Positions 48,501 to 60,500 of a stretch of 64,000 bases of DNA are shown here, piece after piece; the first letter of the stretch is position 1; each line of letters starts with the position of its first letter. The translations under genes were made by a program, and so were the position numbers. Below the pieces are notes generated by a model that saw nothing but the letters and a program-made list of their open reading frames with translations, was not told where the DNA came from and searched no databases. Origin of the DNA: Pithys albifrons albifrons (Eukaryota; Chordata; Aves; Passeriformes; Thamnophilidae); the NCBI RefSeq assembly GCF_047495875.1, contig NC_092473.1, forward strand, positions 16,598,388 through 16,662,387. The letters run 5' to 3'.

Positions 48501-51500
48501 GGGGTGGTGGCAGTGCCAGAACAAACCAAGCCCAGTGTAAGCCAGCCTCAGCCCGTCACCTCCAGCGGCACTTCCACAGGAACCAGCACTGCTAATAATG
48601 CCAAGCGGGCCCCAGCCAGCAGCCAGCAGCAGCCCCTGCCTCGGTACCCGCCTCGGGAAGTACCACCGCGATTCCGGCACCAGGAACAGAAGCAGCTTCT
48701 GAAACGAGGGCAGCAGTTACCAGGGATAGCTGCAAACCTGGGATCCGCTCCCAAAGTCTCAAACGGCCAGTCAGGAGGCAGCACTGGCACCAGTAACCAG
48801 CCCGTGACCAACGGAGAAGTGCCCAACAGCAGCAAAAAACAGCCAGGTGAGGGCAAGTACCTTGTTTTCCTTGAACTAAAGTCGATATTTCAAATTCAAT
48901 TACAATGCAATATTTGAGCCAACATTATTTAAACTTTCACTGTAAGCTGTAGCATGGGGAGACACTTTCCTGTGTTGTAGCAGGAGGGTATTGGCCTCTT
49001 TGTGCAGGTTCCATACTGAAACTTCACACCTTGTCTCAGTGGTTCATTGTTGCCAGTGGTGTGTGACAGACATGGCAGGTTTGGAACAGGTGGTAACTCC
49101 AGTCTGAGTGGCTCCTCAAGACTTTTCTTTCTTTTTTAACTTCATCCCTAACAGATCCAGCCAGGGTATGGCTTGTTCAGGATACCAGAACTGCTTTTTG
49201 TTGTTCAATCACTATTTTTCTCTGTTTATCCACCTGAAGCTTGGTTGCCTTACAAATGGATCTGCCTTTACCTTTGTTACTATTTGAGCACAATTATCCT
49301 TTGCTGTTTTACCTTATAATGCATTTCTGCAAAATGCCCTTTTAAGATACGTAAACTGACCTAGTACACGTTCATGGTTCATCAGTGACTGCACTAATAT
49401 GCAGTTCAGTTAATTTTTCAGGACATTAATGCAGTTTATTTTTGTCTAGAAAAAAGTAACTTTCTGTGGGTGATCTGGCTTTTCAAAGGGATTTGGTATT
49501 AGTGCTTGCTAATACTTAATATGTTGGACAAATACTTTCTTATTTTATAATTGTATTTATATTTTGATGTGCACATAGCAGGGATGATGCAAATTTGTTT
49601 CCACAAATAGTTTCTTCTGAGACTTTACTGAATTCCCAAAATTAGTATTTTATAGACCACAAAGGATGTGACTCCCAGCCCCTTCAGTAAAAAAAAGGAA
49701 AAAAACCCCTGAAAATAGTCTTGATATTTCAAGTTTGAGTTAGATTTTGTTGATTACTGAGTCTTGAAGAAGCAGTATTTAAAATGAAAGTAAACAAAGC
49801 CCTGTTTCCCATATTACTTTCCAGTGTTATTTCTAACATACTGCTAGAAGTCTTTACCATTGCAATAAGTAATTTTTAAGTAGTTTTTTTTTTCACCTGT
49901 GTAATGTTCCTGTCACATTTCATATGCGTGGTTGCTTCTCAGATGGAGCTTTTTGGGCAGGTTGTGTGGTAGCAAGTGGGGATTTAAATAAAAATTTGCA
50001 TGTAAACTAGCTTAGGAAGTATTACTGTTCTACAGCCTATGAAACCTCCTAGTTGGATCCAGAGGGTTTGTGTACTGTCCTCCACTGCACTTCTTTGTGA
50101 AAACCAGCCCAGTGTTCAATTGGCTGGATTCCCATTTGTGTCCTGTGTTCTTCCCAGCTTTGCTGTTTTCCTGAGTTCTGCTGGTGTGGCTGCACAGCTC
50201 GGGCTGGGCACTGCCAGCGTGTCCCAGTGCTGTGCTGGTGTCTGGGGCAGCTGCCACACTGGGAGGAGTTCTGTGCTCTGAGTAATTATTTGAATAGTGA
50301 GTCTGCGCATCCAGCTGGTTCCAAAGGGGTTCTGAGAGCCTGCAGGGGACAGAATGGGTGGCCAGATCACTTTCCCACCTTGAGAAAATGTCTGTGTGGC
50401 CCGTGCCATCTGTCAGAACTGTGACCCTGGGGCTCTTCTCCTGGTCTCCATGTCCCAGGAAGACTCCTCAGAACCCCAGTCGAGGCTGGGCAGGCAGGGT
50501 CACCTTTCCTGGTGCCACTTGTTTGTGTGCTGTGCTTGCCAGGTCTCTTTCCCTGGAATAATCAGGAGTAACACCTGGTTTGCCTGTGGTGTTATGTTGT
50601 TTCAGAAACATAGGCTAGAAAGATGATAATGTAAAGGCAAATAATTTTTCCCTGCTGGGTTTTTGTCCTGGTTTCAGGCTCTTGTCTGATGGGTTGCTGG
50701 TGAGGTGAGGTGGCCCAGCAGCAGCTAAGGGTGACCCAGTGCCTTCTGACACCTCTGTGTCTGAAAGAAAATGCTGTTGTCATTTCCCTATTTCAGTCTC
50801 ACTCACTCTCCTTAGTTCAGCTTCCAACAGCAATTCCAGGTACTCTCTGTGGTGTTACCTCTGAAATCAAAAATTGCATGAAATTTGACATATCTGTAGA
50901 TCCCCTCCCTATCCTTGACAGGATATCCATGGACACTGGAGTTAAATTTGATACCTTAATGGAATAGCTTCTTGACTTCTTGTTTTAAAGCATTATTTAA
51001 TGGCTATTGGAATTGGTACGTATTTTAGGGCTAAAAGAAAAACTGGCTTGAAGTGTTGAAGTCAGAATTGTGGGAACTGGGAATGGCTGTGGTTGGTTTC
51101 TGTGTCATTCCTGAAGGGTCCTCTCTGCAGTTCCAGCTGTGGTTGTGGTTTGGGAGTGATTTGTAAAACCCAGGGAACGTGGGTGCTGCTGAATTTGAAG
51201 TCTGTAGGTGCCCTGGCCACACTTAAGCTTTTGGTCTTTGGTATTGGGCAATTTTTTAATTATATAAGGGCCCAAACTGCATCTCTTTACTTGTGTTTTG
51301 TGTGAACAATCATCTCCTGTTTGGAGAATGAACATGCTTTGTTTAGAAGTGATGCTGAAGAGGGGATAGCCTTGTGTGCTCTTTGTTCTCCTGCTGGTTT
51401 TGGGATATTTGGCCTATCTTTTTAGTAAAGACACAGAAGTGAAGCTCATGCCATGTAGTGCTTCTGAAACAGATCCAGGCTTGTGCCAAGATGGTTATTT

Positions 51501-54500
51501 TAAGGACTGTCCATAAGTAGCTCTTTGTCAGGACACTTTGATACCCAGCTCAGTTGTTGGCCTCACTGATGTGTGCCCCATGGGCAAACTCCAGACAAAA
51601 AAGAGCAGATCACTGCCCTGGTGTTTGCTCACCTCTGCTTTGGAGCAGTCAGAACAGCCAGGTGGTTATTCCACGATGAAGTGATTTATATCACCAACTG
51701 AAATAATAGCAGTAATTGCTTACAACTGTGGGCCAGGGCAGAAGAGGAGAGCACCTCTGAGCTCCTGGCATGGCTCCAGTCTTGGATTCCTCCTGTCTCC
51801 CGTTATCCCAGTACATCTTGCAGACACAGAGCTGTGTCTCAGACACAGCCTTTGGGAACAAAAGATTCCTCCTTTAACTTGGAGGAGTTTCTTGGCTGTT
51901 GCCGGAGTGAGGGAAGAGGGGAGCAGTCAGGATTTGCAGTTAGTAGTGATGGAGATTGAATTAACTTGGGAAACATTGCCTTAAATGTAAGTTATGATCT
52001 CCAGCTGTAAAGTTTGTGAATTGGAAATAGGAACTTTGATCCCATACAGCGCCTGTGGGGCACAGAGGAAGAGGAGGCTGTGAAAGAGGGGAAATGACAT
52101 TTATACACGTGCTTAGGTTAGATCAGAGTCAGGCCATCCTTAGATCTTGCTGTTTGCTCAGTCAGGCAGCACAGCACGGAATTTGAGGTGGAGCAGAAGT
52201 GCTGTAGAGAGGGGGGAGACAAAGTGCTGAAGTTTCAGGGCCAACCTCTCAACCTCTAAGTCAGTACAGTCCAAAATGAACTGGGTTTGGTTTAGATGAC
52301 TAGAAATTGTTCCTCTTTTTATGTAAATCCAACTTTTAAAGACATGTTAAATTGGTTCATTACATGCCAAATGTGTAACAAGGAGCAGGCAGTGGAAATG
52401 TGTTGTGAAAGCAGCTGAATTGCTAAGCTGAAATCCCAGGCTGGGCTTGCTCTCAGTGTCCCTGCTCGGGAGGTGACCAGAGCAGCAGGTGAGGCTGAGC
52501 TGGCCCTGAGAGAAACCTGTCCTGGAAAAAGGGGGTAAAGTCTGGGTGTACAGCAGTGAGTGGTTTGGGGCTGTTCTCTCCATTACTGAAATAACACCTC
52601 TGTGATTTTCTTGCTTTTTTTTTGTAGGCATGCCTCCCATTCGGGACTTGGTGAGCCACTCCCCTAACCAGTCAGGTTAGCTCCTTCATCTCACCTGCTT
52701 TTGCACGGCTGTGTTTGTACTGGTTACATGTTTCACACAGTTTTGTCTGGTTTTTTTTTTTAATTTTTTTTTTATTCTTTGGCTTCCATTTTTCAGTAGC
52801 ATGTGCTATGTGAATGACTTTAGTATACTTTCTCTGTGCCATTGCATCCTATTTTGGTTTAACATTTTTGAGTTCCAATTTAGTCAGAATTCATACTAAG
52901 CTTTTGGCACCTTAGCTTTAAAACACTAAGTGTCTTTTTTACCTTTATGCTTACATGTTAAATTGCCTCTTTGTAGTATTAAATTGAATACTCTGTGAAA
53001 GTCTGTGCTTTCTACCAGAAACATGTCACAGCTCTGTGGAGGAAATCATGTCTTGATTGTTCACTCAAAGCTCAGGAGTTCATTTACTAAAATGCACTTG
53101 TTCATAAGGGCCAGGGGTACAGTGATTGGCAAGGTGTAACATTGGCAGTCTGGGGGTGCCAGGTCTGCTGGAGCAGGAATAGGAGGCAGAGCAAGATCCA
53201 GGTACTCTTAATTTACACTTCTCAGTCCTTTTGTTTATTTTAGCCCATGTGATGGTACTTGAAAACAAACAAACTGCTTTTGTAAATAAACAGAGTTTCC
53301 TGCAAACATTTCCTGCAGAATAGCTCCTAGCTGGAAAGCATTAAATTACAGATTATTGCAAAACATTAAATTGGAGATAATTGAAAACAGTCTTAACAGA
53401 TTACAGAATTTTAAGAATCTCAGGTTCATGTAAGTATTTTGTCCAGGATTTAAGCAGCAAAAGTTCAGTTGCAACTTGAAATAGTTTGGGGAGGAAGAGC
53501 AAGAGCAGGCTGTTCTGGCTCCTTGTGCTGTGCACCAAATTAGTATGTTGTCAGCTGTCATTTGTCAGTTTTGAGGGTGTTTTTGTGCTCTCTAACAGAT
53601 GCAAAAAGTCAGAGCTAATACCTGCTTGTTCAGTATTTGTATCCTTAATCTCCCAGATTCTTGGATTGAGGAGATTCAGGTAGGAATGTTCCAAACAGGG
53701 GCTCGTATTAATCATCACTAACACATATTTAGTTTTGTGCAATAGGAGAAGATTCTGGCTGAATGAAAGCGAATCACTGTGTGCTGTTGGTGGATTGGCT
53801 CAGCACAAACTGCATCACAGTTAAATTAGAGTAATAGGATTGTAATCAGTACAGGCTTTCTTTAGGTATTCTGCTGCTCTGCAAATTAGGGTGTGTTTTA
53901 CCATTTCCCTCTGACTTGTAGTCATAACTTGTATCTCTGCACACTGAATTCAGGCTGTTTGCCATCTTTATGCCTCTGTGTTGTTTTTGAAAGGAATTGT
54001 GTTTTGGGGATGGTGTTTGCATAATCAAGGTGTTGTTCTATGCTGTTGGCTCTCTCTTTTCCAAGAGTGCAGACAACTCTTCGATCAGTCTCTTAGTACA
54101 GGTTAAACATCTTTTTTAAAATATCAGGGTGAGAGTTGAAATACTGAGTTTGTCGGACAGTTGCTCAGACAGGACAGTGTTTTTCTGGTGTCACATGAAC
54201 CAGCAGGTTCTGGGTTCTGTTCAGCTGAATTGCTGTTCTGAGGATGCTCCCTGCTTTTCCAGGGCTGCAGGCACTGACACACCCTGTCTGCTTACAGCAG
54301 GTCTTACCCTGCTCCTCCTGCTCCAAACTGCTGAGCCCCCATCCTTGTTCCTCACGTTGCACTTGCCAGGGGGAGCTCACCTCAGTGCCTGGACCCCCTT
54401 GAGCTCCCACCATCCCCATGCTGAAGAGCAGCAGGTGGCCCCTGCTCTTGGAGCCAGGGTCTTGGACTAGATTCTTTTTCACTGCACGATGAGTAATGTT

Positions 54501-57500
54501 GATATTGATTAAAAATTAATTAAAAACAGACTTGTGCATCAGTATGTTCTGAAGCAGAACTTCAGATGGCTGTCATGCTTTTTGTGTCAAGTTGTGGTAT
54601 AAAAATATCTCAAGTAACTTGTGCATAAGGATCTTACATAATGTCTGTAATGGGGAGGAAGGTGTTTGTTCTCTGGCTGCTGTCACACAGCAGTTGGTAC
54701 TGCTGGGTCAGTGCAGTGTCCTCTTGGGATTTCTCCCTTTCAGGATGTCTTTGGTTTTTATATAATATTGTAGTTTTTAATATGTATATGTTTTTAGAAA
54801 GTACCTTGTATGTGGTGATGCAGAGGATTTTTTAAGTGTTTCTCTGGAAAAAAAAATCTTCAGGAGTGCTTCTCCAAGCTTTTTGTCAGAGCAGCCCTGC
54901 ATGTTGAGAGAAGTGTTTTGGGTTATGTGTGAAGGCTTTTGGGCAGCTGCACATGGAGCTTTCTCTGTCACCTTCTGTGACTGTAGTGTTAACAGAAGCA
55001 AAATAATATGCAAAATAATTCCTGGCTTAGTATCTTTGTTCTTTTTTTCTGCTTCTGCTTAATGAAGTAATAATATTAAACTTACAGTAATGGTCTTGGA
55101 CTTTCCTTCTTCCTTTTAGATCTGAACCACAGTGGTCTAGGATCCCATTATGAAAATTCTCACTGGGGACCAGTGTCTTCAAATAGTGACTCCAGCACAA
55201 ACTGGGACAAAGTTATCGTAGACGGCTCTGACAAAGAAGCATGGCCATCAATCACTGGCAGTGACCCAGAGCTGACTTCAGAATGTATGGACACTGACTC
55301 TGCCTCCAGCTCTGGGTCCGAGCGGAACCTCGTTATCATGGCTTCAGGGAGCACAGGCGGAGAAGGCGATGGCGTTCGCAACGGCATTGGACATGGGGCT
55401 CAGAACAAGTTTGTGGTTGGTAGCAACAGCAATAATGTGGGCAATGGAAGTATTACTGGGCCATGGGGGTTATCCCATGGATCCATCATAAGCACATGTC
55501 AAGTTTCTGTGGATGCTCCTGACAGCAAATCTGAAAGTAGCAACAATAGAATGAATGCTTGGGGCACCATAAACTCTTCATCAAATGGAGGGTTAAATCC
55601 AAGCACTTTGAATTCAAATGGCAACCATGGTGCCTGGTCCGTGTTGGAGAACAGTGGACATGCCCTGAAAGGGTCCGTGGGGAGTGGGAGTCCTGGCACA
55701 AGCATTCAGTGCAGTACCATAGGTCAGATGGCCAACAGCCAGAGTATTAACTCGAAAGTGGGTAGCTCAGCCCACGGTTCCTGGGGAAGCCTTCAGGAAA
55801 GTTGTGATTCTGAAGTAAATGGTACAAGGAATGTTTCATTCAGTGGGCAACCTCAAAACCTTAACACTGAAATGAATGGACCAAATAACACTACTAACTT
55901 TATGACCTCTAGTTTACCAAACTCTGCTGGTTCGGTGCAGATGAATGAGCTGCCCAACACTGCAGGGCCCGGGGCCTGGCGCGTGAGCACAATTAATCAT
56001 TCTCAGATTCAGGCCTCTCCAGTGGCAAATGGCACTTCCATCTCTCACCTGAGCAATGGTGAGGCCAAAACTGGCGGCTCTTACGGTACTACCTGGGGCG
56101 CCTACGGTTCCAGTTACTCTGGAGACAAATGTGCAGGCCCAAACAGCCAAGCTAATGGTGACACTGTGAATGCAACTCTAATGCAGCCGGGCGGGAGCGG
56201 GCCCGGCAGCACTAACTTTCCAATCAATGGGAATAAAGGCGGAGGGGTGTGGGAGGCAGGGACAGTCAGCTCCCAGAACGTGCCGTGGGGAAGCGGGAAT
56301 GGGGCAAGTGCTGGTGGGAGCAGAAGAGGATGGGGCAACCCTGCCCAGAGCACTGGCACTAACATTTCCAACGGGGAATGGAGCAAACTGCCTAGTAATC
56401 AGCATTCCAATGAAGGTGTGAATGGAAACAGCAGGAAGTTTACAAATGGATGGAAGTCTACTGAGGAGGATGATCTTAACAGCCAGAGTTCTGCTGGTTC
56501 CCAGGTGGCTGAGCAGAACAGCACGTGGGCCAAAACAGGTACGGGGGACAGCGAGGGGAGCTCGGAGAGCACTGGGTGCCATGAGGACAGAGGAGCTGCG
56601 GAGGGCCAGAACCGAGAGAGGAGGAAAGTTGACCAGCACACGTTACTCCAAAGCATAGTGAACAGAACTGACTTAGATCCACGTGTCCTCTCCAATTCTG
56701 GCTGGGGACAGACTCCAATCAAACAGAACACTGCCTGGGATACCGAAACATCACCAAGGGGTGAAAGAAAAACTGACAATGGGACGGAGGCCTGGGGGAG
56801 CTCTGTGACACAGACTTCCAGCTCAGGGGGGTGTGTGGATAGACCTAACCCTAGTAATAATGATACCTCATCTGTATCGGGGTGGGGAGATCCAAAGTCT
56901 GCTACAAGGTGGGGAGACTCCAAAGGGTCAAACAGCCAAGGGGGGTGGGAAGAAGATTCTGCTGCTACAGTAATGGTCAAGAGCAATCAATCATGGGGAA
57001 GTGGCAAAGAGGAAAAGTCATCCTGGAATGACGCACCGAAGATGAAGCAGGGATGGGGAGATGGACAGAAGGCCAGCCAGGGTTGGGCAGTGTCTGCCAG
57101 TGATAGCTGGGGAGAAAATTCCAGAAGTAACCATTGGGGTGAGGCGAAGAAATCCAGTTCTGGAGGTAGCAACAGTGACAGATCAGTGTCTGGTTGGAAT
57201 GAGCCAGGTAAATCAAATTCTGTTTCTTGGGGAGGTAATAATGCAAACCCAAACAACTCTTCAGGATGGGATGAGCCTGCAAAGTCTAATCAGAACCAGG
57301 GCTGGGGAGACCCTCCAAAATCTAATCAGCCTCAAGTCTGGGGGGACTCATCAAAGCCAGTCAACTCCTCTCCTGAATGGAACAAACAAGATGTTGGCTC
57401 TTGGGGAGCTCCGTCTGCCACGAACAAACCCCCGGGGTCAGGCTGGCTGGGGGGGCCGATGCCGGCCCCCGCAAAGGAGGAGGAGCCCACGGGCTGGGAG

Positions 57501-60500
57501 GAGCCATCCCCCGAATCCATACGCCGGAAAATGGAGATTGATGATGGAACTTCTGCTTGGGGTGATCCAAGCAAATACAACTACAAAAATGTGAATATGT
57601 GGAATAAAAATGTCCCAAACAGTAGCAGCAGTTCAGACCAGCAAGCACAGGTACATCCGCAGCTACTGCCTTCAAGTGCCATGACTAGCAAGGAGAGCGG
57701 TTCGGGTTCTGGTAAGCCTGGCTTTTACCCAGATTGGTGTTTTCTCTTGATTATAAAGCAGTTTTTTATTCGTGATTTAGTTTCAATGGAAAGGGCAAAA
57801 TGCCTGTAAAGTACAGTTTTTGTTTATTAAAAAAAATGAACAGCAGGGCTCACAGAGGTGTGATGGTTTTGTACAGATTGGAAGATCTGTTCTAGTTTTA
57901 AATAGCTGCAGTAATAAGGACTAGACAGCTCTGCTTGACTTCTGGGGAGTGGGAACATGGAGAAATTTTTTAAAATAGTATCTGAGGAATGAAACTGTTT
58001 TTCTAAATTATTCTAAAACAGTTAAAACGTAATATTGCCAATGAGCCTCCCCAAAAAAAAGCATTATGCTGCTACAAGACAGAATGAAGGATGTTGGGTT
58101 TATACAGGCTCTAGATCAGACTTTCTGGTCTTGTAGTTTCATGAGCAATGAATAATGATTTTGGAGAGGAGCTTACATGGGGTTTAGGAAATATCTTGTG
58201 CTCTGTCTCTTTTTTCAAGTGCAGGGAGGGGTCACTTACATGTAATGAGCAGCTCTTAGGAGCTTAGTATCTTAAAAATTATCAAAGTGTAATTCTTTAG
58301 ATATGAAATCTATTTCTGTCATTGCTTTTATTTATGGAACAGCTTGCAATTGTATTACTGACTTTCACACAAAGTGGAAATGTGTGCTCACGTGCTTTTT
58401 GTTGTATGTTGTGAATCTAGAAAAGGCAAAACACTTGTCTCTTTAGGTAGCTTTTAAATCCTGTTCAAAACCATGCCAATAACTGCCCCTGCTTTGCAAA
58501 GGTTGGGGAGAGCCTTCCACTCCAGCCACTACTGTAGATAACGGAACATCAGCATGGGGTAAGCCCATGGACACTGGTACGAGCTGGGGAGAGCCCGTCA
58601 GCGATGCAGGAGGCACCTCTGGCTGGGGAAATGCTCCTCTTGGGCAGCAGCCTCCAAATAAACCTGGTGAGTGCTCTCTGTGTCATCTTGGGATGAGTGT
58701 GTTTGAGAAGGGTGAAATACCTCTGTGGAAGCTTCGCGTTCCTGAGGGTGTTTACCTTGCAGTTGGCATGAAGCTGTGTCTGCTGGGAAGGGCAGCAGCT
58801 GCCACTGAAATGCTCATGTGCTGGGTTTTTTCCACAACCAGGGCCTAAATCTATGCAAGATAGTTGGTGTGGAGATGATATGCCTTTGACAGGCAGTCGT
58901 CAGACCAGCTGGGAGGAAGAGGAGGATGTTGAGATTGGAATGTGGAACAGCAGTTCCTCACAGGAAGCCAACCCATCGTTAAACTGGCCACCCTACATGA
59001 AAAAAATGCCCACAAAGGTAAAGAGCAGCTCGGGACAAGGCTTGTTGTCATTTCTGAAAGCTCAGTCAGAAGGGATTCCTGCATCATTGCAGCACCACTG
59101 CACTTTAGTTTTCATTCTTAACACTTTGTGATGTAATTGAAGCAGTCCGTGGTAAATACCTGAGTATCAGAGAAATTCATTTCTATTTTTAAGGGAATGA
59201 TGAAAGGTGGAAATAAGCAAGATGAAACATGGATCAATCCATTCATTAAGCAATTCACAAATCTCAGTTTTTCGGTAAGTATCTGCCTTTGGCTTTGCTG
59301 CCTTCCCACAGGGCTGGTTACGATGCACAGACTTTGAAATGCTCTGTCTTCACCTTCATTGTGGTTTTCTTTTCACTTGTGTTTGTCTCCCCTCTGTCAC
59401 CCATCCCTTTGCATTCTCATTACAAAAAGAGCTCTCTGTTGATGCAGAGTGGTTTTGTAACCACTCCCCAGGAGTTCATCCTGTAGCCTGATGGCTTGCT
59501 CCATGTTACAGTGGAGTTTGGTGAGAGCACCTATTCTCAGCTGGAGAGCAAATAAAGGGAGAAAATGCTCTAAAATAGTATCTGATTGTCTCAACTTTTC
59601 TCTTTTGTAGATTTGAATTGAAATAGCATATAAGAATCTTTGGTTTAGCTCTTAAAAATACTATTAATAAATAATTGTGATTCATTTTGTTACTTCAGAG
59701 AGAATCACCAGAAGAAACCATACAGAGCAATAAGATGGACATCTCTGGAGGTAAGAACAACAGAATCAAGCTGGACTTTATTGTTTTTCCTTCCAGACTC
59801 GTTTTTTTTAGCTTATATCCTTCTGTAAATCACTTTTTAAAAATTATGTGCAATGTATCTATAACTATATATAGTTAAATATGTATTTCCCCAAAGAAAA
59901 GGAATACTCTTGTAGAGAAAAATATTTATGTATGTGAGTAATGTTGCACACCTGAATCACCTGGTTGCTATAGGAATATTAGCCATATATCAAGCTGAGC
60001 TTATATGTATTTGTGTATGTTAAACTGACATGAGAGAATGTTGTGAGGGCACAGTGGGTTTGTTTCTTACAATACAAATATCTGGATTGCCCTCTGGGCA
60101 CCTTCACTGGATATAAACAGAAACATTTTACATCCCACACTCACTCATTGGGTTCATTCTTGAAAACACATGTTCAGTTCAAAGAACTAAATTAATAGTG
60201 AATGATTAGTTTAGAAATGGTGTAAAATGAATGTAAAATGACTTGAGAGCAGTTATATTTTGTTTGAATCCATTGACTGTTAATGATTCCTTTAGCACAT
60301 AAAACCCAGTATAATCCTTTTACATTATTAACAATATACAGTGATGATAGAATGTTTAACTAAAAGTAACTGCAGCATTGTAGTTTTTATTGTAGTTATT
60401 CTTTTTTTTGTTCCTCTTTAAAATGGGTTATTTTCACTTTGAGGCTCATAGTCTCTTTTGTAAAGAAACTATTCCTTGAGTTTTAGATTTTAATATTAAT

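Larger units (their letters stand above)
42200..48513 (+). other. TNRC6A: TNRC6A intron 4 (6.3 kb)
   Basis: Donor GTAAGT, acceptor GGTGGTGGCAG. It holds the CpG-rich patch at 44740-45020, the 14-bp tandem repeat at 47056, and a poly-G run at about 43146. No extra exon recognised. Confidence 0.85.

Noticed and set aside
50710..50967. 85-codon frame within intron 5 as an extra TNRC6A exon
   Set aside because: No similarity to TNRC6 proteins. Adding a spliced form would need unproven sites, and exons 5-6-7 already join in phase.
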